Assembly: GCA_018818125.1 (NCBI GenBank)
Contig: JAHISQ010000114.1
Coordinates: 78,343-142,342 of the forward strand
Length of the DNA stretch: 64,000 bases
From: Candidatus Rifleibacteriota bacterium
Lineage (GTDB): Bacteria > Muiribacteriota > Ozemobacteria > Ozemobacterales > Ozemobacteraceae
Direction: 5' to 3'
Shown here: positions 27,849 to 36,266 of the stretch, piece by piece
How positions within the stretch are numbered: the first letter of the stretch is position 1
Layout of the letters: each line of letters opens with the position of its first letter
Program-made: the position numbers and the translations under genes
Notes under the pieces: generated by a model
Seen by the model: only the letters and a program-made list of their open reading frames with translations
Database searches by the model: none
Told to the model about the DNA's origin: nothing

Positions 27849-29053
27849 TTCCATACAAACTGCTATTTGTCGACCCAGACAACAACGCTCTCGATGCCTA
27901 CCGCAGGCTGATCAAGGCGATGCGACCGGCCTGGTCATCAAGCTTCGCTGCGACCGGTCGCGATGCAATGAGTGTAATGCGCAAACTTAAGCCGGATGTA
28001 TTGGTAACTGAGCTGAATATGACAGTCGAGAACGGTGTCGACCTGCTCAAGACTGTACAAAAATTTTACCCCGATGTGATCAGAATAGTTCTTTCGAGCG
28101 AACCTGACGCACAGGCCGAAACAATACTTAACGCCACTCAATCTGCTCATCGTTTTCTGGTTAAACCCTGTAAGGGCGAAAGCCTGATCGCTCATGTCGA
28201 GCAGGCGGCCGAGCTTCGCAAAATCATTTTCAGCGAGGAGCTGCGCAAGATTATCGGCGGGATTCCATATCTGCCAAGTCTGCCACAGCTTTATCACGAA
28301 TTGCTTAAGGCCATGGAATCGCCACTTATTTCGGTCGCCGAAATAGGCGATATAATTGCCCGTGACATGTCCATGACGACCAGAGTATTGCATCTCGTGA
28401 ATTCAGCTTTTTTCGGGCTGCCACGGCAGGTTTCCAATCCGCATGAGGCGGCGGTAATGCTTGGCCTTAACGTTCTAAAATCTCTGATTCTCTATGTAAA
28501 ACTGTTTTTTGCGGCACCTGACTCAAAGATACCCGGATTCTCACTTGACGACATGTGGGCACACAGCTCACTCACTGCCAGACTCAGTCGCGATATCGCC
28601 AAAGGTCTCGGCGGCAATTCTCATATTCAGGAAGATGCCTTTCTCGCTGGCATGCTGCACGATGTTGGCAAACTGCTGCTGCTTGAGCACCCCAAATATC
28701 TCAAATCAGTAATGCTGCGGCAGGCAAACGACGATGATCTGTCATTTGTCGATGCCGAATACAAAGAATTCTCGGCCTCGCATGCCGAGATTGGCGGTTA
28801 CCTGCTTGGCCTGTGGGGATTACCCGATCTGGTCGTCGAAGCAGTAGCCTGTCATCATCGGCCATCGCAGATTTCTGGCGAGGCTTCGCCGGTTCTGGCC
28901 GCCACCCATCTGGCGAATGTGATGCTCTGTCGCCAGGCCGGCGACGAAATAGATTACGACGAAAATCTTTTGAATCAGGGCGAAATCAAAATGATGCTGC
29001 CAGACTGGAACCTTCTGGCGACAAGGCTTTATGAAGAACGCAACACAAATTAA
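27845..29053 (+). CDS. Pseudo-receiver/HDOD protein
   Basis: 402 residues. Residues 1-125 are a receiver fold (LLFVDPDNNALDAYRRLIKAM; IRIVLSSEPDA; FLVKPCKGE) but the phospho-acceptor is Glu56 (LVTELNM) and the acidic pair is broken by Pro (VDPD). An HDOD domain follows (about 140-345): IPYLPSLPQLYHELLKAMESP, LVNSAFFGLPRQV, FLAGMLHDVGKLLLLEHPKY and VEAVACHHRP, with the full HD-x-G-K motif kept, unlike the two HDOD proteins at 5-8 kb. Both ends overlap neighbours, by 4 and 23 bases. Glu may mimic a phosphorylated state. Output unknown. Confidence 0.88.
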   Translation: MIPYKLLFVDPDNNALDAYRRLIKAMRPAWSSSFAATGRDAMSVMRKLKPDVLVTELNMTVENGVDLLKTVQKFYPDVIRIVLSSEPDAQAETILNATQSAHRFLVKPCKGESLIAHVEQAAELRKIIFSEELRKIIGGIPYLPSLPQLYHELLKAMESPLISVAEIGDIIARDMSMTTRVLHLVNSAFFGLPRQVSNPHEAAVMLGLNVLKSLILYVKLFFAAPDSKIPGFSLDDMWAHSSLTARLSRDIAKGLGGNSHIQEDAFLAGMLHDVGKLLLLEHPKYLKSVMLRQANDDDLSFVDAEYKEFSASHAEIGGYLLGLWGLPDLVVEAVACHHRPSQISGEASPVLAATHLANVMLCRQAGDEIDYDENLLNQGEIKMMLPDWNLLATRLYEERNTN

Positions 29054-30197
29054 ACCAAAAATTCTACTGGTTGATGACGAACCGAACATACTGGCTTCTT
29101 ATAGTCGAGGACTGCGGCGAAACTGGGAACTTGTCACCGCCGGAAGTGGTGAAGACGGGCTGCGAGAAATTCATGACAATGGTCCATTTGCCGTTATTGT
29201 CGCTGATTTCAATATGCCGCACATGGATGGAATCACATTTCTCACCTACGCGTTGGCAATGGCTCCAGAAAGCGTGCGGATGATGCTTACCGGGGAAGGC
29301 GACTTTCACATTGCCACCAAAGCGGTAAATGAAGGCAATATTTTCAGATTTATGACCAAGCCCTGTTCGCTCGAAAATCTCGAAAAAGCATTATTTGCCG
29401 GTCATAAGCAGTATCAGCTATTACAGATCGAAAAAGCAGCCAGACAGCAGGAAATAGATATTGCCGGAGAAATTCAGCAGACCCTGCTGTTTGAACCTGT
29501 ACCCTATGGCTTAAATGGTGCCGATGTAGCGGCGGTAAGTATTCCATCACAGGGTGTTGATGGAGACTTCATCGATTTCTTTACGTTTTCGTCAACAAAG
29601 TTTGATGTTATTGTCGGCGATGTAATGGGCAAGGGCGTTCATGCCGCGCTGGTTGGCGCCGGAACCCGCAATCGCCTGAGTCGAACAATGTGGAGTCTGT
29701 CGCGCTGTTCTAAAGAAGATCCCTCGCCGGAAGTAATCATGCAGGCACTCGATGACGCTGTCCAGGAACAGCTTGGCCAGCTGTGCAAGTTCATTACCAT
29801 GGTTTATGCACGCTTTGATCTGCTTGAAAGGTCGCTAAAATATGTTGATGCCGGGCACATGCCAATTTTATGGTATTCGGCAGCAAAAGAAGAGTGGGCT
29901 TCACTTAAAGGTCGAAACTTTCCACTAGGTATTCCAATGATCAGGGCGGCTGAGCAATTCAAGATCTCTTTTTCAAAAAACGACCTGTTTTTGTTCTATT
30001 CTGACGGTCTTTCAGAGGGACGCAACCAACAGGGGTGGCAGTATGGTGATAAGCAGTTCATGCATACTATTTCCAAACTGCCAAAGAACTCAGCCAAAAA
30101 ATTTCTTGAGCTTCTGATCGAAGACTTCAAAAGCTTTGCCGCACGCGATCAGTTTGACGATGACCTGACCATAGTCGTAGTGCGCATTACTGATTAA
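29031..30197 (+). CDS. Response regulator with PP2C/SpoIIE-type phosphatase output
   Basis: 388 residues. Receiver with intact Asp59 (AVIVADFNMPHMDG), acidic pair VDDE and FMTKPCS Lys; a helical linker (QEIDIAGEIQQTLLFEPVP, the RsbU-type signature); then a PP2C phosphatase: GVDGDFIDFF, VIVGDVMGKGVHAALVGAG, DAGHMPILWY, FLFYSDGLSEG and DDDLTIVVV. Such proteins dephosphorylate anti-sigma-factor antagonists in partner-switching circuits. No STAS or RsbW-like gene lies beside it, though the HDOD pair at 5-8 kb has STAS-like N-termini. Start lies inside the previous gene. Confidence 0.93.
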   Translation: MKNATQIKPKILLVDDEPNILASYSRGLRRNWELVTAGSGEDGLREIHDNGPFAVIVADFNMPHMDGITFLTYALAMAPESVRMMLTGEGDFHIATKAVNEGNIFRFMTKPCSLENLEKALFAGHKQYQLLQIEKAARQQEIDIAGEIQQTLLFEPVPYGLNGADVAAVSIPSQGVDGDFIDFFTFSSTKFDVIVGDVMGKGVHAALVGAGTRNRLSRTMWSLSRCSKEDPSPEVIMQALDDAVQEQLGQLCKFITMVYARFDLLERSLKYVDAGHMPILWYSAAKEEWASLKGRNFPLGIPMIRAAEQFKISFSKNDLFLFYSDGLSEGRNQQGWQYGDKQFMHTISKLPKNSAKKFLELLIEDFKSFAARDQFDDDLTIVVVRITD

Positions 30198-30643
30198 GAC
30201 AGACAACTTTTCCCTTTTTTCGGAAAAGGCGCATCGTAGCCATCTGAACAATACTAATCTCATGCGAAACAGATATACTCGCACGAAGCCGCAAAGCCAT
30301 TTGGCCAAGGATGGCCTTATGCAATTGCGCTCCGGCTCCCCGGCGAGAGCACTGCGGGATATGTGGTTCTGACGGCCAAAGTCAATAAAAGCAGCCTAGC
30401 AACCCGGGGTAACCCAATGATTCCTGACAGTAGAGATTTCTCCCTTCGGTCGAAATGACAGCATTTGTTGTCATTCCGAACGAATGTGAGGAATCTCGCT
30501 TTGTGTGGGGAGATGACCCGCCCCCCCCTTTTTTTTTGAGCTGTTGCGTGTTTATGATTAAAAATACTGATTATTGTCACAAGTTCTGGTAAGTTGTGAA
30601 AGTCTTAAAAAATACAGAAAAAGTAAAGCTTTCAGGAGAACAC
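30198..30643. other. Intergenic region ahead of the symporter operon
   Basis: 446 bp with no gene. It contains an imperfect inverted repeat of a dispersed element (30433-30497) and a C8-T9 homopolymer run (30521-30537). A weak hairpin after the PP2C gene (30207-30228) has no clear U tract. Confidence 0.5.
30433..30497. repeat. Dispersed repeat element, two inverted copies
   Basis: The left arm (30433-30460) begins GAGATTTCTCCCTTCGG and ends GAAATGACA; the right arm (30470-30497) is its imperfect inverse, starting GTCATTCCGAA and ending GGAATCTC. A third copy lies at 47489-47516 with two differences from the left arm. Short elements with a CTTCGG turn and ATGACA/TGTCAT ends recur in many bacterial genomes between genes. 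Confidence 0.7.
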
Positions 30644-30934
30644 ATGTTTCACAAACCTGCGGATCAAGGTGGAAAAGACCCGGCAGCAACCTTCAAAACA
30701 GCTCTCGGCGTCAAAATGTTTATTGGCTACGCTCTCGTTTACGCGGCTTTTATCGGCATAAACGTGGTCAGTCCGTTGTCAATGGAGACCGAGGTCTTCA
30801 TGGGGCTTAACCTTGCTGTCGCCTATGGTTTTGGACTTATCATACTCGCGTTGGTCATGGCTGTAATCTACAATCAGACCTGCAACAATAAAGAAGCGGA
30901 ACTTGCCGGTTCTCCAGAAACGAAGGCGGAATAA
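30644..30934 (+). CDS. DUF485 family membrane protein
   Basis: 96 residues from the ATG behind AGGAG (30634-30638); a longer frame upstream has no ribosome site. Two membrane spans (MFIGYALVYAAFIGINVV and LAVAYGFGLIILALVMAVIY) with an NQTCN loop after the second, the DUF485 (YjcH) pattern. In other bacteria this gene precedes acetate/solute symporter genes (yjcH-actP), exactly as here with a 3-bp gap. It is thought to assist the transporter. Confidence 0.88.
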   Translation: MFHKPADQGGKDPAATFKTALGVKMFIGYALVYAAFIGINVVSPLSMETEVFMGLNLAVAYGFGLIILALVMAVIYNQTCNNKEAELAGSPETKAE

Positions 30935-30937
30935 CAC

Positions 30938-32866
30938 ATGGAAGTAATGCCAGTAGTATTATTTGCCGCTTTTGTCGGCATGGTTCTCGGATTGTCCTTT
31001 TATTTTGCCGGGCAGGCTAAGTCTGCAGCCGGCTATTATGCTGCAGGAGGAACCGTACATTGGTTCGTTAACGGCATAGCATTTGCGGGCGACTATCTCT
31101 CTGCCGCATCATTCCTGGGAATCTGCGGCATGATCGCCACCGCCGGTTACGATGGCTTTCTCTATTCTATCGGCTATCTGGCTGGCTGGATCGTTGCGCT
31201 GTTTGTGGTTGCCGAGCCAATGAAGCGCCTTGGCAAATACACATTTACCGATGCACTCGACGCCAAATTCAATTCAAAAGGCATTCAGCTTGCCGCCGCT
31301 CTCAGCACCATAATTGTATCGCTGTTCTACCTGATCCCACAGATGGTTGGAGCGGGTGTTCTCATCACTCCACTGCTTGGTTTGCCGCACTATGTCGGCG
31401 TAATTATTGTCGGCATTGTGGTTATCACAATCGTGGCCTCAGCTGGCATGACCTCAACCACCTACGTACAGTTTCTCAAGGGCGGACTGCTGATAATTTT
31501 TTCGACAATGCTGGTCATCGCAACTCTTAATCGGGGTTTCACCACGACACCGGATCAAGGTGGCAAAGTGCCCTTTTACAAGTATGCCACTCTGACAGCC
31601 TGCGTAAACGATGGTGCGATAACACCCGACGACACTGCCTGGCAATTTGCCGGCGTTCGCGAAGAAGGCGGCAATTCTCTGGTAAAGCTTGTAAACAGCG
31701 GCAAAACCAGCTGGTGGCAGAAAGAAGTAAAGGCAGACAGCAGCCAGATTCTTTTGCACGAGACACAGTATATGGTTCAGAAGGCTGACGGCAGCACCAT
31801 TGTCAACGGCAATCCAGGCTCACCCGAGAACGCTCTGCGCCCGGTTGGCAACCTCGAATCCATCAGGGGCAAATCAGGCGTAGAAGCACTATCTGGCCCG
31901 GTTGGCCCATTTGAATTTCTTGCTGCAATCGGCCATCCAGACACCAGGGTAAAGGGCTGGAAACCCATTAAATTCAGTGAAGACACTGATTCCGTAACCG
32001 TATTCGTATCTGAGCTCACAGCCGGCAATCGTATCCTGCGCCCCGGCCTTAAATTCAAGGTCGAAGGTTCCTGGCTGCAGAAGCTCGATTTCATCTCGCT
32101 GATGCTCGCCCTGTTCCTCGGCACTGCATCATTGCCACACATTCTGATTCGCTACTACACCGTGCCCAGCCCTGCTGCAGCTCGCAAATCAACCATTGTT
32201 GCAATTGCCGCCATTGGCGCTTTCTACATTCTCACCCTGTTTATGGGACTTGGCGCCATGACCAGCGGCACTATCAATCTGCTCGACAACAACATGTCGG
32301 CACCGCTGCTCGCCAAATCTTTCGGCGTCTTCCTGTTTTCCGCCATTTCGGCTATCGCCTTCGCCACGGTTCTCGGCACCGTAAGCGGCCTGATCGTTGC
32401 GGCTTCCGGCGCGGTAGCCCATGATCTGATGGATCGCTACCTCGGCCTCAATCTTACCGAACACCGCAAGGTCAGAGCCGGCAAGATTTCTGCCGTCGTA
32501 ATCGGCATCATCAGCATCGTTCTCGGCATCCTCTTTAAGGGAATGAACGTATCGTTCCTGGTCGGCTGGGCTTTCTCGGTAGCTGCTTCGGCCAACCTGC
32601 CCTCGATCATCATGCTGCTGTTCTGGAAACGCACCACCGCCAGTGGTATCATCGCATCGATCATCGTCGGCGTCACTTCTGCAATGACAATGATCTTGCT
32701 GTCTCCAAGCATGTTCAAGCTTTACGGCCTCAATCCGTCAAGCGCACCCTTCCCGATGGATAACCCAGGAATTTTCTCTATACCAATAAGCTTTGCGGCT
32801 CTGATTATTGTGTCACTGATGACTCAACCTAAACAGGAACAGATGCCGGAAGCAGTTACAGCCTGA
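30938..32866 (+). CDS. Sodium/solute symporter family permease (ActP-like) with a large external insert
   Basis: 642 residues, about 90 longer than typical acetate permease. SSS-family features: WFVNGIAFAGDYLSAASFLGI, GFLYSIGYLAGW, GVLITPLLGLPHYVGV, LGTASLPHILIRYYTVPS and ATVLGTVSGLIVAASGAVAHDL. About 13 membrane spans. Between the spans near residues 195 and 375 lies a long hydrophilic stretch (beginning TTPDQGGKVPFYKY) that the E. coli protein does not have. Substrate likely a short-chain carboxylate such as acetate, but the insert leaves this open. Terminator at 32892 follows. Confidence 0.88.
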   Translation: MEVMPVVLFAAFVGMVLGLSFYFAGQAKSAAGYYAAGGTVHWFVNGIAFAGDYLSAASFLGICGMIATAGYDGFLYSIGYLAGWIVALFVVAEPMKRLGKYTFTDALDAKFNSKGIQLAAALSTIIVSLFYLIPQMVGAGVLITPLLGLPHYVGVIIVGIVVITIVASAGMTSTTYVQFLKGGLLIIFSTMLVIATLNRGFTTTPDQGGKVPFYKYATLTACVNDGAITPDDTAWQFAGVREEGGNSLVKLVNSGKTSWWQKEVKADSSQILLHETQYMVQKADGSTIVNGNPGSPENALRPVGNLESIRGKSGVEALSGPVGPFEFLAAIGHPDTRVKGWKPIKFSEDTDSVTVFVSELTAGNRILRPGLKFKVEGSWLQKLDFISLMLALFLGTASLPHILIRYYTVPSPAAARKSTIVAIAAIGAFYILTLFMGLGAMTSGTINLLDNNMSAPLLAKSFGVFLFSAISAIAFATVLGTVSGLIVAASGAVAHDLMDRYLGLNLTEHRKVRAGKISAVVIGIISIVLGILFKGMNVSFLVGWAFSVAASANLPSIIMLLFWKRTTASGIIASIIVGVTSAMTMILLSPSMFKLYGLNPSSAPFPMDNPGIFSIPISFAALIIVSLMTQPKQEQMPEAVTA

Positions 32867-32891
32867 CCTGAAGCTGAAACCCGCAAATAGT

Positions 32892-32924
32892 CCGTCGGGC
32901 AGCTTTGCCCGGCGGCTTTTTTTT
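32892..32924 (+). terminator. Rho-independent terminator after the symporter gene
   Basis: Ten-pair stem (32892-32901 with 32906-32915, one wobble) around GCTT, then C and eight T. Confidence 0.85.
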
Positions 32925-32985
32925 GATATGCTGAATCTGTGTAGAGCTTTACGATTATGAAACGGTTCCGGGCAAGGGGTATTGC

Positions 32986-35526
32986 ATGAAGTATTTTCTG
33001 GTTCGCAGTGTAATTCCAACTTTGCTGACTATCGCGCTTTTTATCACGGCAATTTTCTTTTTCATGCTGCCGGCACTCGAAAAAAGCATCATGGATCAGA
33101 AAAAAGAGATGATCAAAGAGCTGACCACCGCAGCCTGGAACATACTTGCACGTTTTGAATACGACGAGCGGAACGGCGTAATGACACGCGAACAGGCACA
33201 AAAACTGGCAATTGAAGCGGTTCAGAATCTGCACTACGGCCAGGGCATGAAAGACTATTTCTGGATCAACGACATGCACCCGCGCATGATCATTCACCCT
33301 TATCGAACCGACCTCAACGGCAAAGACCTGACCAATATCACCGACCCATCAGGGAACCATTTGTTCGTCAGATTTGTTGAGATCGTAAAAGCACAAAACG
33401 CCGGATATGTTGAATATCTCTGGCAGTGGAAGGATGATCCCACCAGAATTTCGCCGAAACTCTCTTATGTAAAGGGTTTTGAACCTTGGGGCTGGATCGT
33501 CGGCACCGGCGTTTACCTTAACGATGCGCGACAGGAAATTGATTCGATCAGAAACAACCTGATTTTCTTTTCGAGCGCGATTCTTTTAATTGCGACCGGA
33601 CTTCTTGCTTTTCTGCTGGCCGGAAGCTATCTGTCAGAAAAAAGGCGTAAATTTGCCGAACTGAACCTGCGCGAAAGCGAGGAAAAATACCGCGTTCTCG
33701 TTGAATCTGCCGGTGAATACATGATCATGTCGCTTTGCGGCCAGGATCTATTTGCCAACAACAGCATGCTCAGGCTGCTCGACTATTCGGCAGAAGAGTT
33801 CATGCAGAAAAATATTCTTGAGATAGTTGAAATGTCGCCAGCTGAAAAAGCTCTTGGCTACCCCTACTCTGTCGCGCTGATGAAGGGCGAAGCCTACCCA
33901 CATCAGTATGAAACCTGGCTGATCAAAAAGAGCGGCGAGCGCTACCGGATCATGATGTATCTTTCGAGTATTCCTCAGGGCAATAAAGCGGGCTATCTCA
34001 TGATCGCCTCTGAAGTGACAACCCAGCAGGAAAGAGTTATCCGCCAGGATCGACTACTGGAAGAACTGCAACGCAGTTTTTTGTATTTTCACCAGCGCAT
34101 AGCAGATCTGGCCAGTCTGCCGGCGATAATATGCCCTACCGGCGAAACCCTGCAGTCGGTTGCGCGGCATTTTCAGCCCGAAGGCATAGACGCAGTGCTG
34201 GTAGAAGACAGTAGCGGCATCCGAGGCGTACTTTCGCTGCAGACTTACATTCAGATGCTGCTCACCGGCCACTATGATCTTAAAAAGACTACTCTTGCCG
34301 ACATAAAGCTCGAAGAACCCGTCTATGTCGATGAATCGTCCCTGCTTTTCGATGTTTACCTCAAGATCGAGAAAAGCGATTTTAACCATGTATTTGTAGT
34401 TAATAGCAGGGGTACTCCAGTCGGTCTGGTAAACAACCACAGCTTTATTTTTCTGCAGAATTATTCACCCACTATTCTGCTGCGCGAAATTCAGCTAACA
34501 ACCAGTGAAGAAGCGCTAACCACCGCAAACCGGATGTTACCAGAACTGACCAGAGTTTTTATCAATAATCAGATTGGCGTTGGCCATCTGAGTCGCCTGA
34601 TCAGCGACGTGGCCGATCTAATTCTTGAAAAGGCAATCGAACTTTCGCTAAAAAAGCTTGGGCCGCCGCCGGCAGATTTCTGTTTTATGGTTCTGGGCAG
34701 TCAGGGAAGACGCGAGCAGACTCTATGCACCGACCAGGATAACGCAATAATATTTGCCGATGTTGAAGAAAAAGACAAAGATCAGGCACAGCAATATTTT
34801 CTAAAACTCGGCGAAAGCGTCTGTACATTGCTTGATCGCAGCGGTTATAAGTATTGCGACGGTGAAATCATGGCAAAAAATCCAGCGTGGTGTCTACCAC
34901 TAAGCGGATGGAAAACGAATTTCTCGACCTGGATAAACACCCTCGAAGCCAAAGACCTTCTGCAGGCCAAAATTTTCTTTGATTTTCGTGTGGTCAACGA
35001 GCCCGGCAACCGCTCAGCTTACCTGGTAGAAAAATTGCAACAACATCTCGAAAATGAACTTGCCAACAGTCCGCGCTTTTATTTTCTGCTGGCCATCAAC
35101 ATCCTGCAATACGATCCACCATTAGGCTTTTTTGGCGACTTCATCGTTGAAACCAGAGGTCAGCATGCTGACGTGCTCGACATAAAAAGCGTGCTGAGCA
35201 TGATTATCGATTTTACCCGAATTTATGCTCTCAAATATGGCATTCGCGCCAGAAATACTCACGAAAGACTTATGACACTAAATGAACTTGGCGTATTGGG
35301 CACTCAAAGCCACGACGACCTTGAACGCGCGCTTAACTACCTGATGACAATCAGGCTCGAAAATCAAGCCGAAGAGGTGAATCAGGGTCTCAAACCAGAT
35401 AACTACATCAAGCCTGATCGGCTTACTTCCATCAATCAAAAGATTCTCAAAGAGATTTTTGCACAGATCAAAAACTTTCAGGTAAAGTTGAGTTACGATT
35501 TTACCGGCACGATGGGAGCTAAATAG
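32986..35526 (+). CDS. Cache-PAS-CBS-nucleotidyltransferase (DUF294) signalling protein
   Basis: 846 residues. TM1 about 8-30; an extracytoplasmic sCache_2 domain (YFWINDMHPRMIIHPY; GFEPWGWIVGTGVYLND); TM2 about 187-212; a PAS domain (ESEEKYRVLVESAGEYM, about 225-345); a CBS pair (about 375-505; GIDAVLVEDSSGIRGVLSL, NHVFVVNSRGTPVGLVNN); a GlnD-type nucleotidyltransferase (GSQGRREQTLCTDQDNAI, about 570) and its C-terminal DUF294_C partner (about 690-830). The CBS-NTase pair is known beside symporter genes in other bacteria; adding Cache and PAS sensors is unusual. It may sense the transported ligand and modify a protein. Target unknown. Confidence 0.88.
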   Translation: MKYFLVRSVIPTLLTIALFITAIFFFMLPALEKSIMDQKKEMIKELTTAAWNILARFEYDERNGVMTREQAQKLAIEAVQNLHYGQGMKDYFWINDMHPRMIIHPYRTDLNGKDLTNITDPSGNHLFVRFVEIVKAQNAGYVEYLWQWKDDPTRISPKLSYVKGFEPWGWIVGTGVYLNDARQEIDSIRNNLIFFSSAILLIATGLLAFLLAGSYLSEKRRKFAELNLRESEEKYRVLVESAGEYMIMSLCGQDLFANNSMLRLLDYSAEEFMQKNILEIVEMSPAEKALGYPYSVALMKGEAYPHQYETWLIKKSGERYRIMMYLSSIPQGNKAGYLMIASEVTTQQERVIRQDRLLEELQRSFLYFHQRIADLASLPAIICPTGETLQSVARHFQPEGIDAVLVEDSSGIRGVLSLQTYIQMLLTGHYDLKKTTLADIKLEEPVYVDESSLLFDVYLKIEKSDFNHVFVVNSRGTPVGLVNNHSFIFLQNYSPTILLREIQLTTSEEALTTANRMLPELTRVFINNQIGVGHLSRLISDVADLILEKAIELSLKKLGPPPADFCFMVLGSQGRREQTLCTDQDNAIIFADVEEKDKDQAQQYFLKLGESVCTLLDRSGYKYCDGEIMAKNPAWCLPLSGWKTNFSTWINTLEAKDLLQAKIFFDFRVVNEPGNRSAYLVEKLQQHLENELANSPRFYFLLAINILQYDPPLGFFGDFIVETRGQHADVLDIKSVLSMIIDFTRIYALKYGIRARNTHERLMTLNELGVLGTQSHDDLERALNYLMTIRLENQAEEVNQGLKPDNYIKPDRLTSINQKILKEIFAQIKNFQVKLSYDFTGTMGAK

Positions 35527-35530
35527 CCTG

Positions 35531-36256
35531 ATGCTTCTCATTATAGGCGACGTGCACAGCCAATACCAGGTGATCAACGAGCAGATAAGCTTTGCCGAAG
35601 AAAAGATCGGGCAGGCGCTCGATGCCGTGATTGTTCTTGGCGACCTCGGGATATATGAACAACAGCTCAAAAAGTTCTTCGGTAAAGAGGGCGGGCATTT
35701 TCTGCGCAAGGTTTACTTTATCGATGGTAACCACGAAGAGTTTTCTCAGTTCGATCATCTGGTCGAAAAGTATCAGCACCATCTGACCCACCTGCCGCGC
35801 GGTCACGTTACGCAGATCTGCAGCCACAGGTTTTTATCGCTCGGCGGAGCACGTTACATGGATGCTCTTAACTCGCCATCCGGCTCTGAAATCAAAGACT
35901 GCGATATCGCCAGATGTCTGGCGCACAAATCAGGCGAAGTTGACTTTGTCCTTACCCATGATTGCCCGGCCGGAATCGGGGTGCCAAACGCTCCCGGGCT
36001 TGAATTCTATGGTAACCCTGGGTTTGAACGTGGCGAAGAGCTTATCGAGCATTTCAAGCCGCAGAAATGGTTTTTCGCACACTACCACCGCTGGTTCGAC
36101 TGTAAAATAGGGAAATCAGAGTTTTACGGCCTGCCCGAGAGCTGGAAAGGTTTTGGACTGCTCGACGAACAGGGCAACTACGAAGCCGTCGAGCACGCGG
36201 TCGCCAAACACGAAGACTGGCTGCAAAGCTTTATCAGAAAAATCTTCAGTCTCTAA
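35531..36256 (+). CDS. Calcineurin-like metallophosphoesterase
   Basis: 241 residues. The metal-binding series is complete: GDVHSQ (residues 6-11), VLGDLG, DGNHEE, LTHDCP and the final FFAHYHRWF. Cytoplasmic, no signal. It starts 4 bp after the nucleotidyltransferase stop, so the two are co-transcribed; a link between nucleotide transfer and phosphoester hydrolysis is tempting but unproven. Substrate cannot be told. Confidence 0.88.
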   Translation: MLLIIGDVHSQYQVINEQISFAEEKIGQALDAVIVLGDLGIYEQQLKKFFGKEGGHFLRKVYFIDGNHEEFSQFDHLVEKYQHHLTHLPRGHVTQICSHRFLSLGGARYMDALNSPSGSEIKDCDIARCLAHKSGEVDFVLTHDCPAGIGVPNAPGLEFYGNPGFERGEELIEHFKPQKWFFAHYHRWFDCKIGKSEFYGLPESWKGFGLLDEQGNYEAVEHAVAKHEDWLQSFIRKIFSL

Positions 36257-36266
36257 ATCAGCCTGG

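Noticed and set aside
30207..30228. Terminator after the PP2C gene
   Set aside because: A 7-bp stem CTTTTCC/GGAAAAG exists but the T run is in the loop and none follows it.
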